From NCBI RefSeq assembly GCF_006345815.1, contig NZ_VCIG01000003.1, positions 124,001-188,000 of the forward strand: DNA of 64,000 bases, read 5' to 3'. The position numbers and the translations under genes were made by a program. The notes beneath the pieces were generated by a model that did not search any database, was not told the DNA's origin, and saw only the letters and a list, made by a program, of their open reading frames with translations. Below are positions 27,809 through 38,134 of this stretch, piece by piece (positions within the stretch are counted from its first letter, which is position 1; every line of letters starts with the position of its first letter). This DNA comes from Ochrobactrum sp. CGA5. Its GTDB lineage: Bacteria; Pseudomonadota; Alphaproteobacteria; Rhizobiales; Rhizobiaceae.

Positions 27809-27822
27809 ATTAGTAAACTAAT
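27809..27822. promoter_or_regulatory. SlyA-type box upstream of the MarR gene
   Basis: ATTAGT-AA-ACTAAT. The core TTAGTAAACTAA differs from the known SlyA box TTAGCAAGCTAA only at the two symmetric inner positions. Confidence 0.6.
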
Positions 27823-27949
27823 GATTGCAGATTTGGATAAATCGCTGGCGAACTATTTTCAAGCGAACTTCCTGAACTCACGCAAGCGTGATGCGATTTG
27901 CCGCCAAATCGACAGTTCTGCGAAAAGTTTCACGGTCGATCAGGCAATC

Positions 27950-27981
27950 TGAAAAAGAAAAAGCGGGCAAAGCCCGCTTCT
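27950..27981 (-). terminator. Terminator of the ATP synthase operon
   Basis: AAGCGGGC-AAA-GCCCGCTT with TTTTCTTTTTC following on the minus strand, about 30 nt after the atpC stop. Confidence 0.88.
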
Positions 27982-28008
27982 CCGAAAAACGATAGAGTAC
28001 TCTGCCGA

Positions 28009-28416
28009 TCAGGCTGGCATTATCGTTCCCTGCAGCGTCATCAGCTGATGCAGGAATATTTCCGCCTTGGTGCGATGCTCATTCGACGAAGCATCCTCCA
28101 GAGCCTTGCGGGCCTGATCGATGCGGCGCTGAATATCTGCCGGGTCGATATCGTCCACATGGGTCGCCGATTCGGCCAGAACAGTGCAGCCCTGCGGAGT
28201 GATATCGGCGAAACCGCCGAAAACGACATAGGAGTCGGACTTGCCGTCGGCAAGCTTCACCGAAACGACACCCGGCATGATCGTCGTCATCAACGGCGAA
28301 TGGCCGGCGAGAGCCGTCAGATAGCCTTCGCTACCCGGAATGACGACTTCCGTCACCTGCGCGGAAAGCAGGAGCCGTTCAGGCGACACGAGTTCGAATT
28401 GGAAAGCTTGAGCCAT
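28009..28416 (-). CDS. atpC: ATP synthase F1 epsilon subunit
   Basis: A 135-residue epsilon subunit, part of the central stalk that couples rotation to catalysis and inhibits ATP hydrolysis. The N-terminal beta sandwich is typical: FQFELVSPERLLLSAQVTEVVIPGSEG, then LAGHSPLMTTIMPGV, followed by a C-terminal helical part with IQRRIDQARKALEDA. ATG 28416 (MAQAFQF) was chosen over a non-ATG start three codons upstream. It is the last gene of atpHAGDC. The 116-bp gap to atpD contains a dispersed palindrome. Confidence 0.95.
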   Translation of the reverse strand: MAQAFQFELVSPERLLLSAQVTEVVIPGSEGYLTALAGHSPLMTTIMPGVVSVKLADGKSDSYVVFGGFADITPQGCTVLAESATHVDDIDPADIQRRIDQARKALEDASSNEHRTKAEIFLHQLMTLQGTIMPA

Positions 28417-28438
28417 GGTTCTCACTTGAATTCAAAAA

Positions 28439-28474
28439 GCATGACCCCGAAAACGGCTCCCGGAATAATCATGC
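28439..28474. repeat. Dispersed palindrome, copy 3 (between atpD and atpC)
   Basis: GCATGACCCCG and CGG..ATCATGC flank a short centre, in the untranslated gap between atpD and atpC. It has the same family layout as the copies at 5935, 10002, 30103 and 50913. Confidence 0.6.
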
Positions 28475-28532
28475 TGAACAAAATGATTGGCTTTCCCGGC
28501 GGGTCTTGCGGCCCACCGGGAAACTCAACTCA

Positions 28533-30089
<1,557 letters not shown>

Positions 30090-30102
30090 TTACCTTCCGT
30101 TA

Positions 30103-30143
30103 GCATGATCCCGAAAAGTTGCAGACTTTCCGGGAAATCATGC
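30103..30143. repeat. Dispersed palindrome, copy 4 (between atpG and atpD)
   Basis: GCATGATCCCGAAAAGT and ACTTTCCGGGAAATCATGC form a nearly perfect stem with a 5-nt loop. This is the best-preserved copy in the window. It lies 20 bp upstream of the atpD start codon. Confidence 0.7.
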
Positions 30144-30156
30144 GGTAAACCAAACT

Positions 30157-31035
30157 CTAGAGCGCTTCCGCGCCCGAAATGATTTCGATCAGTTCCTTGG
30201 TGATCTGCGCCTGACGCTGACGGTTATACGTGATCGACAACTTGTTGATCATGTCACCCGCATTACGCGTCGCATTGTCCATGGCACTCATCTTCGCGCC
30301 CATCTCGCCCGCGACATTTTCCAGCAGAGCGCGGAAAATCTGGACCGAAATATTGCGCGGGATCAGTGTCGACAGGATCGCCGCAGGATCAGGTTCGTAT
30401 TCGTAGATCGCATCGCCTGCGTTCTCCGCAACAGCGCTGTCGCCAGCCGAAGCAGGAATAAGCTGCTGTGCGGTCGGAACCTGAGAGATCACCGACTTGA
30501 ATTCGGAGTAGAACAGCGTGCAGACGTCGAACGCGCCTTCTTCAAACAGCTTGATGATTTTGTTGCCGATCTGATCGGCATGCACAAAAGCGAGCTGCTT
30601 GACTTCGCGCAGATCGACATGGTCGATCAGAAGGCTGGCGAATTCGCGACGCAGGATGTCTGCGCCCTTTTTGCCGACCGTGATGATCTTGACCGTCTTG
30701 CCTTCAGCAAGGAGCTTGCGGGCATGATCACGCGCCAGACGCGCAATTTGCGAGTTGAAACCGCCGCAAAGGCCACGTTCTGCAGTGCAGACGACGAGCA
30801 GATGCACGTCGTCCTTGCCCGTACCAGCCATCAAGGCCGGCGCATCTTCACCGGTTACGTTCTGCGCAATGTTTGCGAGAACGGCGCCCATGCGCTGCGA
30901 ATAAGGCCTTGCGGCTTCCGCAGCTTCCTGGGCACGGCGCAGCTTCGCCGCGGCGACCATCTGCATCGCTTTGGTGATTTTCTGCGTCGCCTTGACCGAG
31001 GCGATACGGTTTCTCAGATCCTTTAGTGAAGGCAT
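30157..31035 (-). CDS. atpG: ATP synthase F1 gamma subunit
   Basis: A 292-residue central-shaft subunit. The conserved N-terminal helix is [28 protein letters not shown], the middle has [15 protein letters not shown], and the C-terminal helix has [15 protein letters not shown] and [20 protein letters not shown]. It rotates within the alpha3-beta3 ring. It lies 21 bp after atpA and 73 bp before atpD. Confidence 0.97.
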   Translation of the reverse strand: MPSLKDLRNRIASVKATQKITKAMQMVAAAKLRRAQEAAEAARPYSQRMGAVLANIAQNVTGEDAPALMAGTGKDDVHLLVVCTAERGLCGGFNSQIARLARDHARKLLAEGKTVKIITVGKKGADILRREFASLLIDHVDLREVKQLAFVHADQIGNKIIKLFEEGAFDVCTLFYSEFKSVISQVPTAQQLIPASAGDSAVAENAGDAIYEYEPDPAAILSTLIPRNISVQIFRALLENVAGEMGAKMSAMDNATRNAGDMINKLSITYNRQRQAQITKELIEIISGAEAL

Positions 31036-31056
31036 CCGTTCATCCCGTCACAAAAT

Positions 31057-32586
31057 TCAAGCGAAAGACTTGGCGAACGCGTCGATCGCTGCCTTGAGCT
31101 TGGCCTTGAGGTCATCGGTGATGGCTTTCTCGTTGCGAATGCCATCAAGCACATCCTTGTGCTCGGTGCGCAGCGAAGCGAGAAGACCTTCTTCGAACTT
31201 GCCGACCTGACTGACGGCAAGCTTGTCGAGATAGCCGTTAACACCGGCGTAGATCACGGCAACCTGCTCTTCCGTCTTCAGCGGCGAGAACTGCGGTTGT
31301 TTCAGGAGTTCGGTCAGGCGCGCACCGCGGTTCAGAAGGCGCTGTGTCGCAGCGTCAAGGTCAGAACCGAACTGGGCGAATGCTGCCATTTCACGATACT
31401 GGGCGAGTTCACCCTTGATCGAGCCGGCAACCTGCTTCATGGCCTTGATCTGAGCGGACGAACCAACGCGCGAAACCGACAGACCGACGTTAACAGCCGG
31501 ACGGATACCCTGATAGAACAGGTTGGTTTCGAGGAAGATCTGGCCGTCGGTGATCGAGATCACGTTGGTCGGGATAAAGGCCGAAACGTCGTTGCCCTGC
31601 GTTTCGATGACCGGCAGAGCCGTCAGCGAACCAGCACCGTTTTCGTCGTTGAGCTTTGCAGCGCGCTCGAGAAGACGGGAGTGCAGGTAGAAAACGTCGC
31701 CCGGATAAGCTTCGCGGCCCGGAGGACGACGGAGAAGAAGCGACATCTGACGGTAAGCAACAGCCTGCTTGGACAGATCGTCATAGCCGATCAGCGCATG
31801 CATCGAGTTGTCACGGAAATATTCGCCCATGGCGCAGCCCGCAAACGGTGCGAGATACTGCATCGGCGCCGGATCGGAAGCGGTAGCCGCGATAACGATC
31901 GAGTATTCCAGAGCGCCGCGTTCTTCAAGAACCTTGACGAACTGAGCGACGGTCGAACGCTTCTGGCCGACGGCGACATAGACGCAGTACAGCTTGTCCT
32001 TGTCCGGGCCGTTGTCGTGGATCGGCTTCTGGTTCAGGAAGGTGTCGAGAATGATAGCGGTCTTACCGGTCTGACGGTCACCGATGACCAGCTCGCGCTG
32101 GCCACGGCCAACCGGGATCAGGGCATCGATGGCCTTGAGACCCGTCGACATCGGCTCATGAACCGACTTGCGCGGGATGATGCCAGGCGCCTTGACGTCA
32201 ACGCGGCGACGTTCCTTGGCCTTGATCGGACCCTTGCCGTCGATCGGATTGCCGAGAGCGTCGACAACGCGGCCGAGCAGTTCCGGACCGACCGGAACGT
32301 CGACGATTGCGCCGGTACGCTTGACGATGTCGCCTTCCTTGATGTCACGGTCGGCACCGAAGATAACGACGCCGACATTGTCGCTTTCAAGGTTCAGCGC
32401 CATGCCGCGAATGCCACCAGGGAATTCGACCATTTCACCGGCCTGGACGTTGTCCAGACCATAGACGCGGGCGATACCGTCGCCAACGGAAAGAACCTGA
32501 CCGACCTCGGAGACCTCAGCCTCCTTGCCGAAGTTCTTGATTTGCTCTTTCAGGATAGCGGAAATTTCCGCGGCGCGGATGTCCAT
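31057..32586 (-). CDS. atpA: ATP synthase F1 alpha subunit
   Basis: A 509-residue regulatory subunit. It has the N-terminal [15 protein letters not shown] helix, the beta-barrel [21 protein letters not shown], Walker A GDRQTGKT, and the [19 protein letters not shown] segment. Its start codon overlaps the atpH stop as TGATG, showing coupled translation. The sequence is close to Brucella AtpA as I remember it, which supports the assignment of the organism to that clade. Confidence 0.98.
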   Translation of the reverse strand: MDIRAAEISAILKEQIKNFGKEAEVSEVGQVLSVGDGIARVYGLDNVQAGEMVEFPGGIRGMALNLESDNVGVVIFGADRDIKEGDIVKRTGAIVDVPVGPELLGRVVDALGNPIDGKGPIKAKERRRVDVKAPGIIPRKSVHEPMSTGLKAIDALIPVGRGQRELVIGDRQTGKTAIILDTFLNQKPIHDNGPDKDKLYCVYVAVGQKRSTVAQFVKVLEERGALEYSIVIAATASDPAPMQYLAPFAGCAMGEYFRDNSMHALIGYDDLSKQAVAYRQMSLLLRRPPGREAYPGDVFYLHSRLLERAAKLNDENGAGSLTALPVIETQGNDVSAFIPTNVISITDGQIFLETNLFYQGIRPAVNVGLSVSRVGSSAQIKAMKQVAGSIKGELAQYREMAAFAQFGSDLDAATQRLLNRGARLTELLKQPQFSPLKTEEQVAVIYAGVNGYLDKLAVSQVGKFEEGLLASLRTEHKDVLDGIRNEKAITDDLKAKLKAAIDAFAKSFA

Positions 32587-33146
32587 CAGCCGACCTCTTT
32601 CAGTGCAAGCTTGAGAGAAGAAAGTTTAGTGCGAAGGGACGTGTCGATCTGACGCGAACCCATCTTGACGATAAGACCGCCGAGGATCGACGGATCGACG
32701 GTGACATTGATCGTCACGTCCTTGCCGGCCACGCCTTTCAGCGTTGCCTTCAATTCGTTCTGCTGCGCAGCACTCAGTTCGTGCGCGGAGATGACATCGG
32801 CGGAGATTTCACCCCGATGTTCGGCAGCGATTTTGCGGAAAGCGGCAATGATGCCCGGCAGAGCGAAGAGACGACGGTTCCGCGCAACAACGCGCAGGAA
32901 ATTTCCGACCAACCCCTTGATGCCCGCCTTGTCGGCGATAGCGCCGATCGCATGAAGCTGATCTTCCGAAGAAAATACCGGACTGGAAATCAGTCGCTTG
33001 AGGTCTTCGCTTCCGCTCAGAAGCGCCTCGAAACGGTCAAGATCTTTTTCCACAGCTGCAACGGATTTCGCGTCGAGGGCGAGCTCGAAAAGAGATCCAG
33101 CGTAACGCTGTGCGACACCTGAAATGAGCGAAGACGTTTCAGCCAC
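32586..33146 (-). CDS. atpH: ATP synthase F1 delta subunit
   Basis: A 186-residue OSCP-like subunit linking F1 to the peripheral stalk. The N-terminal six-helix domain has [16 protein letters not shown], and the C-terminal block is [30 protein letters not shown] 33146 (VAETSS) gives the family's usual length; a TTG two codons upstream is the alternative. It is the first gene of the atpHAGDC operon. The F0 genes are elsewhere, as is usual in this group. Confidence 0.94.
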   Translation of the reverse strand: MAETSSLISGVAQRYAGSLFELALDAKSVAAVEKDLDRFEALLSGSEDLKRLISSPVFSSEDQLHAIGAIADKAGIKGLVGNFLRVVARNRRLFALPGIIAAFRKIAAEHRGEISADVISAHELSAAQQNELKATLKGVAGKDVTINVTVDPSILGGLIVKMGSRQIDTSLRTKLSSLKLALKEVG

Positions 33147-33448
33147 GAACAACCTGCTCTCTACGTTGAAACCATCCTTTTGGGATCCAATCTTGCGGAG
33201 GACGCCAAACCGATGATTTTATTGAATGTTTCCGGAAAACCACTGACATGCGAGCACATCAACACCGAAATGTGATTGCCGTCTAGCATAGACGAACAGG
33301 ACTCGCAACACGCGAATCCGGCACTTTTGTGTAAGATTTGCCGCCTTTTGCGGTCAAAAAAGTCGCATCTGCCCCGGCGGGGCGATCTTGAGGCGACCTT
33401 ACCTTACACAACCTGCACGTCTGACGTGCAGGAGGGCTCCCTTTCCGG
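33147..33448. other. 302-bp gap upstream of the atp operon
   Basis: It should hold the atp promoter, but I could not pick out a convincing -35/-10 pair. A perfect stem CCTGCACGT-CTG-ACGTGCAGG lies at 33412-33432, just after the small membrane protein gene; it has no T-run on the minus strand. Confidence 0.5.
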
Positions 33449-33862
33449 TCAGGAAATGAAGCCGAAAGCGTAAAGCAGGGGACCTGCTGCAAGCAGGAAT
33501 TCCGCCATTGCTGCCAGACTGCCATAAAAGCGTCCGCCAGTCGGTCCGCCCTTGCGGCCAGCTGTATCCGACATCATCGAAATGAAGCGTCCGAACAGCG
33601 CAAATCCCCACACAGCACCTAGCACGACCCAGAGAAACGGCTGTGCGAAGATAAGGCAGCCAAGCCCCACGCCGAGATAAGGTCCGGCGAGCGTCGCGCG
33701 GATGGAACCATAACCTTCGGGACGGCCATTGATCGGCTGGAGTCGCAACAGCTTCATCGTTATGCCGGGTGCAAACAGCATTACCAAACCGGCCAGCGCC
33801 GTCATGGCGGCAGAGCCCCAGGCAAGCCACTCTCCGGTTGTGGCAGGAAGATAGAATTCCAT
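33449..33862 (-). CDS. Four-helix integral membrane protein, function unknown
   Basis: A 137-residue protein with about four membrane spans: WLAWGSAAMTALAGLVMLFA, LAGPYLGVGLGCLIFA, FLWVVLGAVWGFALFGRFIS and YGSLAAMAEFLLAAGPLLYAF. The motif GSIRATLAGPYLG and the polar loop with GRKGGPTGGRF lie between spans. It resembles the DUF4345-type small membrane proteins in layout, but I cannot confirm the family. It lies between priA and the atp operon on the same strand, 130 bp after priA. No functional partner is evident. Confidence 0.75.
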   Translation of the reverse strand: MEFYLPATTGEWLAWGSAAMTALAGLVMLFAPGITMKLLRLQPINGRPEGYGSIRATLAGPYLGVGLGCLIFAQPFLWVVLGAVWGFALFGRFISMMSDTAGRKGGPTGGRFYGSLAAMAEFLLAAGPLLYAFGFIS

Positions 33863-33991
33863 CGCAATTACCCTTGTCGTTTTCTTGCCCTATAGCGGAA
33901 TTTGGCACCGCGTTCCATCCTGCGCAGGCTGTTCGGCTTCCTATTATGACATACCCAGGATAGCGGCCTTGCAGAACCGGGATACAACAAC

Positions 33992-36202
33992 TTACAGGAA
34001 GCTTTGCGGATCAATGTCCACCTGCACCCTGATGGAACCCTTTTCCTTCGGACCGCAGGCGAGCAAGGCGCGGATAAACCCTTGAATATCGGCGCGCTTT
34101 GTTCCGTGCACCAGAATGCGGAAACGGTGGCGTCCCCGCACAAGAGCAAGCGGCGCCTCAGCAGGCCCGAGCACGGAAACTTCTGAGGCTGAAGGGGCAG
34201 CACGTCGGAGCGCGCGCGCGTGATTTTCGGCATCGGCTCGGTTGTCGGCAGAGATAATCAGCGCGGCAAGCCGCCCGAAAGGCGGCAAGGCACTGCGTTC
34301 ACGCTCCTCAATCTCGCGGGCATAGAATGCATCCGCATCGCCGCTGACGATTGCCCGCATCACCGGATGATCCGGCTGATAGGTCTGGATAAGGCCGAGG
34401 CTCTTGCGACCGGTTCGCCCGGCACGTCCCGTCACCTGATTGAGAAGCTGGAAGGTGCGTTCGGCGGCACGCGGATCGCCATTGGCAAGCCCCAGATCAG
34501 CATCAACCACGCCCACCAATGTCATGTTGGGAAAGTTGTGGCCCTTGGCAACAAGCTGGGTGCCGATAACGATATCCGCCTCTCCTTTTGCGATAGCGTC
34601 GAGCTCAAGCCGCAGTCGCTTCACACCACCTGCCATATCCGACGAAAGCACAATGATTCGGGCCTCTGGAAAGGTTGCCGCCACTTCTTCCGCGATACGC
34701 TCCACACCGGGGCCGCACGCAACCAGATGATCCAGCGTGCCGCACTCAGGACAGGCCTGCGGCGTCGGCTCATGATAGCCGCATTGGTGACACATGAGCT
34801 GCCCGCGAAAACGATGTTCCACGAGCCAGCTCGAACATTGCGGACATTGGAAGCGATGGCCGCAGACGCGGCAAAGCGTCAACGGCGCGTAACCACGACG
34901 ATTGAGAAACAGAAGTGCCTGCTCACCGCGCTCCACGGTCTTGCCGACAGCTTCGGTCAGGGCAGGCGACAGAAACCGGCCCGGCGGCGGTGGGGAACGC
35001 CGCATGTCTATGGTCTTCAAATCCGGCAGTGCCGCTTCCGCATAACGGCCGTAGAGCTTGATCCGTTTGTAGCGCCCCTGCTCCGCATTGACCTGGCTTT
35101 CAATGGACGGCGTGGCAGACGCCAACACCACCGGGAAGCCGCTGATATGCCCGCGCACTACGGCCATATCGCGGGCATTATAAAAAACGCGGTCTTCCTG
35201 TTTGTAAGCCGGCTCATGTTCTTCATCGACAACGATCAGCCCCAGTTCCTTGAAGGGCAGAAAAAGCGCCGAACGTGCACCCGCTACAACCCGCACCGTG
35301 CCTTCGGCAATCTGTCGCCAGACACGTTCGCGGGTACGGGGGGCAAGGTCGGAATGCCATTCGGCGGGCTTCGCCCCGAAACGATCATGGAACCGATCGA
35401 GAAACTGTTGTGTCAGCGCGATCTCAGGCAGCAGAATCAGCACCTGCTTTCCTTGCTCTATCGCCTTGGCAACGGCTTCAAAATATACCTCGGTCTTGCC
35501 CGATCCGGTCACGCCATCGAGCAGCGAAACTGAAAAACAATCGGCTTCCACGGCTTCCGACAGCATTTCAGCCGCCGCCTGCTGGTCCTCCGAAAGCGTG
35601 GCTCGCGCATAATCGATGTCCGGCTTTGCCACCACGGCTGGTGGCGGCAGCAAGACTTCCTCGAAAATGCCTTGAGTCTTAAGGCCGTCCACAACCGTCA
35701 TCGAGACACCCGCCGCATGGGCAAGCCCGGACCTGGTCCAGGCAAGTCCATCACGGGCAAGCTCCATCACCCGCGCCCGGGCATCGGTCATGCGTTCCGG
35801 CTCACCACCGGAGTAGCGAAGTCCCGGCACCGATGGCTCTGGATCGAATGCAGCAGGTACGCGCAGAACCATGCGTGCCACCATGCCAGGCGGTGATAGG
35901 GTATAGTCTGCTGCCCAGCGCATGAAGCGCAGCATGTCGCCCCCCACCGGCGGACAGTCGAAAACTTCGGAGATTTCCCGTAATTTTCTGGCGTCAATGG
36001 CATCTGTCTCACCCTCGCAGACGATCCCCGCCACCTCACGAGGTCCAAGCGGCACGCGCACGATCGATCCGGGCTGGACGTTCATCCCCTCCGGAACCAT
36101 ATAAGAATAAGGCCGCTCTGCGGGCATCGGCACAAGCACGGGAACGACCCGTGGTGCGAGTTCCGGAAACAGACTGGAAATATCGTGCGAATCTTTCGAC
36201 AT
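33992..36202 (-). CDS. priA: Primosomal protein N' (replication restart helicase PriA)
   Basis: A 736-residue superfamily 2 helicase that reloads the replisome at stalled forks. The N-terminal 3'-DNA-binding domain is followed by Walker A GVTGSGKTEVYF, the DEEH box in VVDEEHEPAYKQEDR, and two zinc modules with eight cysteines from CRVCGHRFQCPQCSSW to CHQCGYHEPTPQACPECG. Motif V/VI is GTQLVAKGHNFPNMT and QVTGRAGRTGRKS. ATG 36202 has AAGG upstream. It is commonly found next to the atp operon in Rhizobiales. Confidence 0.96.
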   Translation of the reverse strand: MSKDSHDISSLFPELAPRVVPVLVPMPAERPYSYMVPEGMNVQPGSIVRVPLGPREVAGIVCEGETDAIDARKLREISEVFDCPPVGGDMLRFMRWAADYTLSPPGMVARMVLRVPAAFDPEPSVPGLRYSGGEPERMTDARARVMELARDGLAWTRSGLAHAAGVSMTVVDGLKTQGIFEEVLLPPPAVVAKPDIDYARATLSEDQQAAAEMLSEAVEADCFSVSLLDGVTGSGKTEVYFEAVAKAIEQGKQVLILLPEIALTQQFLDRFHDRFGAKPAEWHSDLAPRTRERVWRQIAEGTVRVVAGARSALFLPFKELGLIVVDEEHEPAYKQEDRVFYNARDMAVVRGHISGFPVVLASATPSIESQVNAEQGRYKRIKLYGRYAEAALPDLKTIDMRRSPPPPGRFLSPALTEAVGKTVERGEQALLFLNRRGYAPLTLCRVCGHRFQCPQCSSWLVEHRFRGQLMCHQCGYHEPTPQACPECGTLDHLVACGPGVERIAEEVAATFPEARIIVLSSDMAGGVKRLRLELDAIAKGEADIVIGTQLVAKGHNFPNMTLVGVVDADLGLANGDPRAAERTFQLLNQVTGRAGRTGRKSLGLIQTYQPDHPVMRAIVSGDADAFYAREIEERERSALPPFGRLAALIISADNRADAENHARALRRAAPSASEVSVLGPAEAPLALVRGRHRFRILVHGTKRADIQGFIRALLACGPKEKGSIRVQVDIDPQSFL

Positions 36203-36489
36203 GATCGCGTGACCTTGGCGCGGCTTTGCGCTAAAGAAAAGCCACCTTCCGGGACTTAGGCCCAGAAGCTGGTAATTTGGTGGAAAATGGCACCTGAAAT
36301 GACAAGATATGCAAGGAGAGATGCGAAAAACGGGGCAGCCCCCCGGTCAAGCGGCTCGACGCTGCAGATCGCCAGTCATTTCGGTGTCCAAAGGATGGCC
36401 TCACACCATTTTCACCCAATTATCAGGTTCTGGGCCTCTGGATTTAATCTCCCAAAAACCACCCGCGCTCATTATGGAGGAACGCTGTT

Positions 36490-37143
36490 ATGAAGTTTTT
36501 CGTGGACACTGCGGACGTCAAGGAAATCCGCGAGCTCAACGACCTTGGGCTGGTCGATGGGGTGACCACCAACCCGTCCCTCATCCTGAAATCGGGTCGT
36601 GACATTATCGAAGTGACCAAAGAAATCTGCAACATCGTCAAGGGCCCGGTTTCTGCCGAAGTCGCCGCGACCGAGTATGAGCAGATGATGAAAGAAGCAG
36701 CCGTCATCGCCAAGATCGCTGACAATATCTGCATCAAGCTGCCAGTAACCCTCGACGGCCTGAAAGCCTGTAAGGCTCTCACGTCCGAAGGCCACAAGGT
36801 CAACATGACGCTTTGCTTCTCGGCCAATCAGGCGCTTCTGGCAGCCAAGGCTGGCGCCACCTTCATTTCGCCGTTCATTGGCCGCCTCGACGATACCGGC
36901 ATCAACGGTATGGAACTGATTGCCGAAATCCGCACGATTTATGACAATTACGATTTCCGCACCGAAATTCTTGCTGCTTCGGTTCGTACCGTCAATCATG
37001 TCAAGGAAGCAGCGCTCATCGGCGCTGATGTTGTGACCGCACCTCCGGCAACGCTCAAGGCGCTGGTAAAGCATCCGCTGACCGACAAGGGCCTCGAAAC
37101 CTTCCTCGCCGATTGGGCGAAGACCGGCCAGAAGATCGCCTGA
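36490..37143 (+). CDS. fsa: Fructose-6-phosphate aldolase / class 3 transaldolase
   Basis: A 217-residue small transaldolase-family TIM barrel. The Schiff-base lysine is Lys83 in [41 protein letters not shown] and [23 protein letters not shown] are diagnostic. Members of this size act either as transaldolase or fructose-6-phosphate aldolase; the sequence alone does not decide, so tal is equally defensible. GGAGGAACG precedes ATG 36490. It is divergent from priA and has its own strong terminator. Confidence 0.93.
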   Translation: MKFFVDTADVKEIRELNDLGLVDGVTTNPSLILKSGRDIIEVTKEICNIVKGPVSAEVAATEYEQMMKEAAVIAKIADNICIKLPVTLDGLKACKALTSEGHKVNMTLCFSANQALLAAKAGATFISPFIGRLDDTGINGMELIAEIRTIYDNYDFRTEILAASVRTVNHVKEAALIGADVVTAPPATLKALVKHPLTDKGLETFLADWAKTGQKIA

Positions 37144-37166
37144 TCGGCGGTTTCCAGCAAGGTGTA

Positions 37167-37195
37167 AAAGGCGGGCCATCGGCTCGCCTTTTTTA
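37167..37195 (+). terminator. Terminator of the fructose-6-phosphate aldolase gene
   Basis: AAAGGCGGGCC-ATC-GGCTCGCCTTT followed by T residues, 24 nt after the stop. Confidence 0.85.
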
Positions 37196-37345
37196 TTCCA
37201 ACAGTGTTTCCTCATTCTGCTTGCTCACTGGGTTCGTGCTTGCAGCAGCATCCACCCGTTGCAGGGCGCGATAGAGGTAGGCCTTTCCAGTCTCCTTTTC
37301 ACGGGCAAAACCACCATCTGCCCGACATCGAAGCGGACGTTACGC
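37193..37345 (-). pseudogene. Possible gene remnant (C-terminal end of an unknown protein)
   Basis: On the minus strand one frame reads about 45 residues (including GGFAREKETGKAYLYRALQR) and ends at TAA 37193-37195, inside the fsa terminator. An in-frame stop lies just upstream near 37343, and there is no ribosome binding site or good start. The neighbouring frame upstream (GYRPLRNVRFDVGQM) is also open, so a frameshifted remnant is possible. I do not recognise the family. Confidence 0.25.
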
Positions 37346-37453
37346 AGCGGGCGGTAGCCTTTGGCGAAAAATGAACTAAGCCGCAGAACCCTTCCGTTTC
37401 CCGCAATCTTGTGAAACGGTTTCGCGTCCAGAAATGCGTAAAAACAAATAGAT

Positions 37454-37493
37454 AGAGCGGTTCCGACGATTCCGTCAGAATTGGAACCGCTCT
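37454..37493. repeat. Long palindrome AGAGCGGTTCC / GGAACCGCTCT
   Basis: Perfect 11-bp arms with an 18-nt centre. The left flank (TTTCGCGTCCAGAAATGCG, then AAAACAAA) looks like part of the same element. I recall dispersed copies of such an element in Brucella and related genomes; this needs a genome search. Confidence 0.55.
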
Positions 37494-37501
37494 AAAAGAC
37501 G

Positions 37502-37527
37502 AAAGGCGGCACCGAAAGTACCGCCTT
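37502..37527 (-). terminator. Terminator of the leuS-lptE unit
   Basis: AAGGCGGCAC-CGAAA-GTACCGCCTT with one mismatch; the minus-strand tail TTTCGTCTTTT is moderately T-rich. Confidence 0.65.
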
Positions 37528-37552
37528 GGGTCATATCATACCAACGCCAAAA

Positions 37553-38134
37553 TCAGAGTTTCGACAGCTTCTGTGCCAGAGCGAGGAACACCTGTTCGGC
37601 CAATTCCTCCGCAGCACGCTTGCGCGCGTCGCGTTCGGCGCGGAGGTTCGCGAATTCCTGACGCGGACGGTCGAAGGAAGCGCCAACCGTGCGGGTACCG
37701 GCGGCAAGCGGCTTGCCATCCTTGTCACGCAGCACGAAGTTCGACGTTGCCTTTACAATACCTGCCGATGGACGACCCGTACGGTCAGTCTCATCGCCAA
37801 TATCCACGCTCACGGCGGAAATCGTGTTGCTGCTCAAACCTAGACCAAGCCGATAGGTCGGGTTGGCCGGTTCACCGGCGCCGCCACTGAGGAGGAAGAT
37901 CAGGCGATTGCGGACCTGCTGCTGAAACACATCGCCCGCCGGATCGATCGCCACCGAAGCAAGCTTGGTGCGCATGTCCGGTGTCACGCTGCCGCCTATG
38001 GTTCCGCCGGCGCCAGCGCCGGAGGAGTAGAGCGGCTGCACGGTGCATCCAGCCATCAGAACCGCAGCCCCGAGCGCGAAAAATGCGACACGGAAGGCTT
38101 TGATTGCGGAGAAAAAGCGGTCAGGCAACGACAT
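37553..38134 (-). CDS. lptE: LPS-assembly lipoprotein LptE
   Basis: A 193-residue lipoprotein. The signal peptide ends in the lipobox LMAGC, with the cysteine near residue 29, followed by TVQPLYSS. The body has the LptE-like [30 protein letters not shown] and the [15 protein letters not shown] segment, and ends in the helix [19 protein letters not shown]. It would plug the LptD barrel that inserts lipopolysaccharide in the outer membrane. Its ATG 38134 overlaps the leuS stop by 14 bases, so it is coupled to leuS, as is common in proteobacteria. Confidence 0.88.
   Translation of the reverse strand: MSLPDRFFSAIKAFRVAFFALGAAVLMAGCTVQPLYSSGAGAGGTIGGSVTPDMRTKLASVAIDPAGDVFQQQVRNRLIFLLSGGAGEPANPTYRLGLGLSSNTISAVSVDIGDETDRTGRPSAGIVKATSNFVLRDKDGKPLAAGTRTVGASFDRPRQEFANLRAERDARKRAAEELAEQVFLALAQKLSKL

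Larger units (their letters stand above)
37144..37552. other. 409-bp gap with terminators, a dispersed palindrome and a possible gene remnant
   Basis: It contains the fsa terminator, a coding-like minus-strand remnant at 37193-37345, a long palindrome at 37454-37493 and the lptE terminator at its right end. Confidence 0.55.

Noticed and set aside
31159-32652. 497-residue plus-strand open frame
   Set aside because: Complement of atpA, with the repetitive Asp/Val/Arg composition typical of antisense frames.
33412-33432. Perfect stem CCTGCACGT-CTG-ACGTGCAGG as a terminator
   Set aside because: No T-run follows on either strand, so it is left as an unexplained hairpin in the gap entry.
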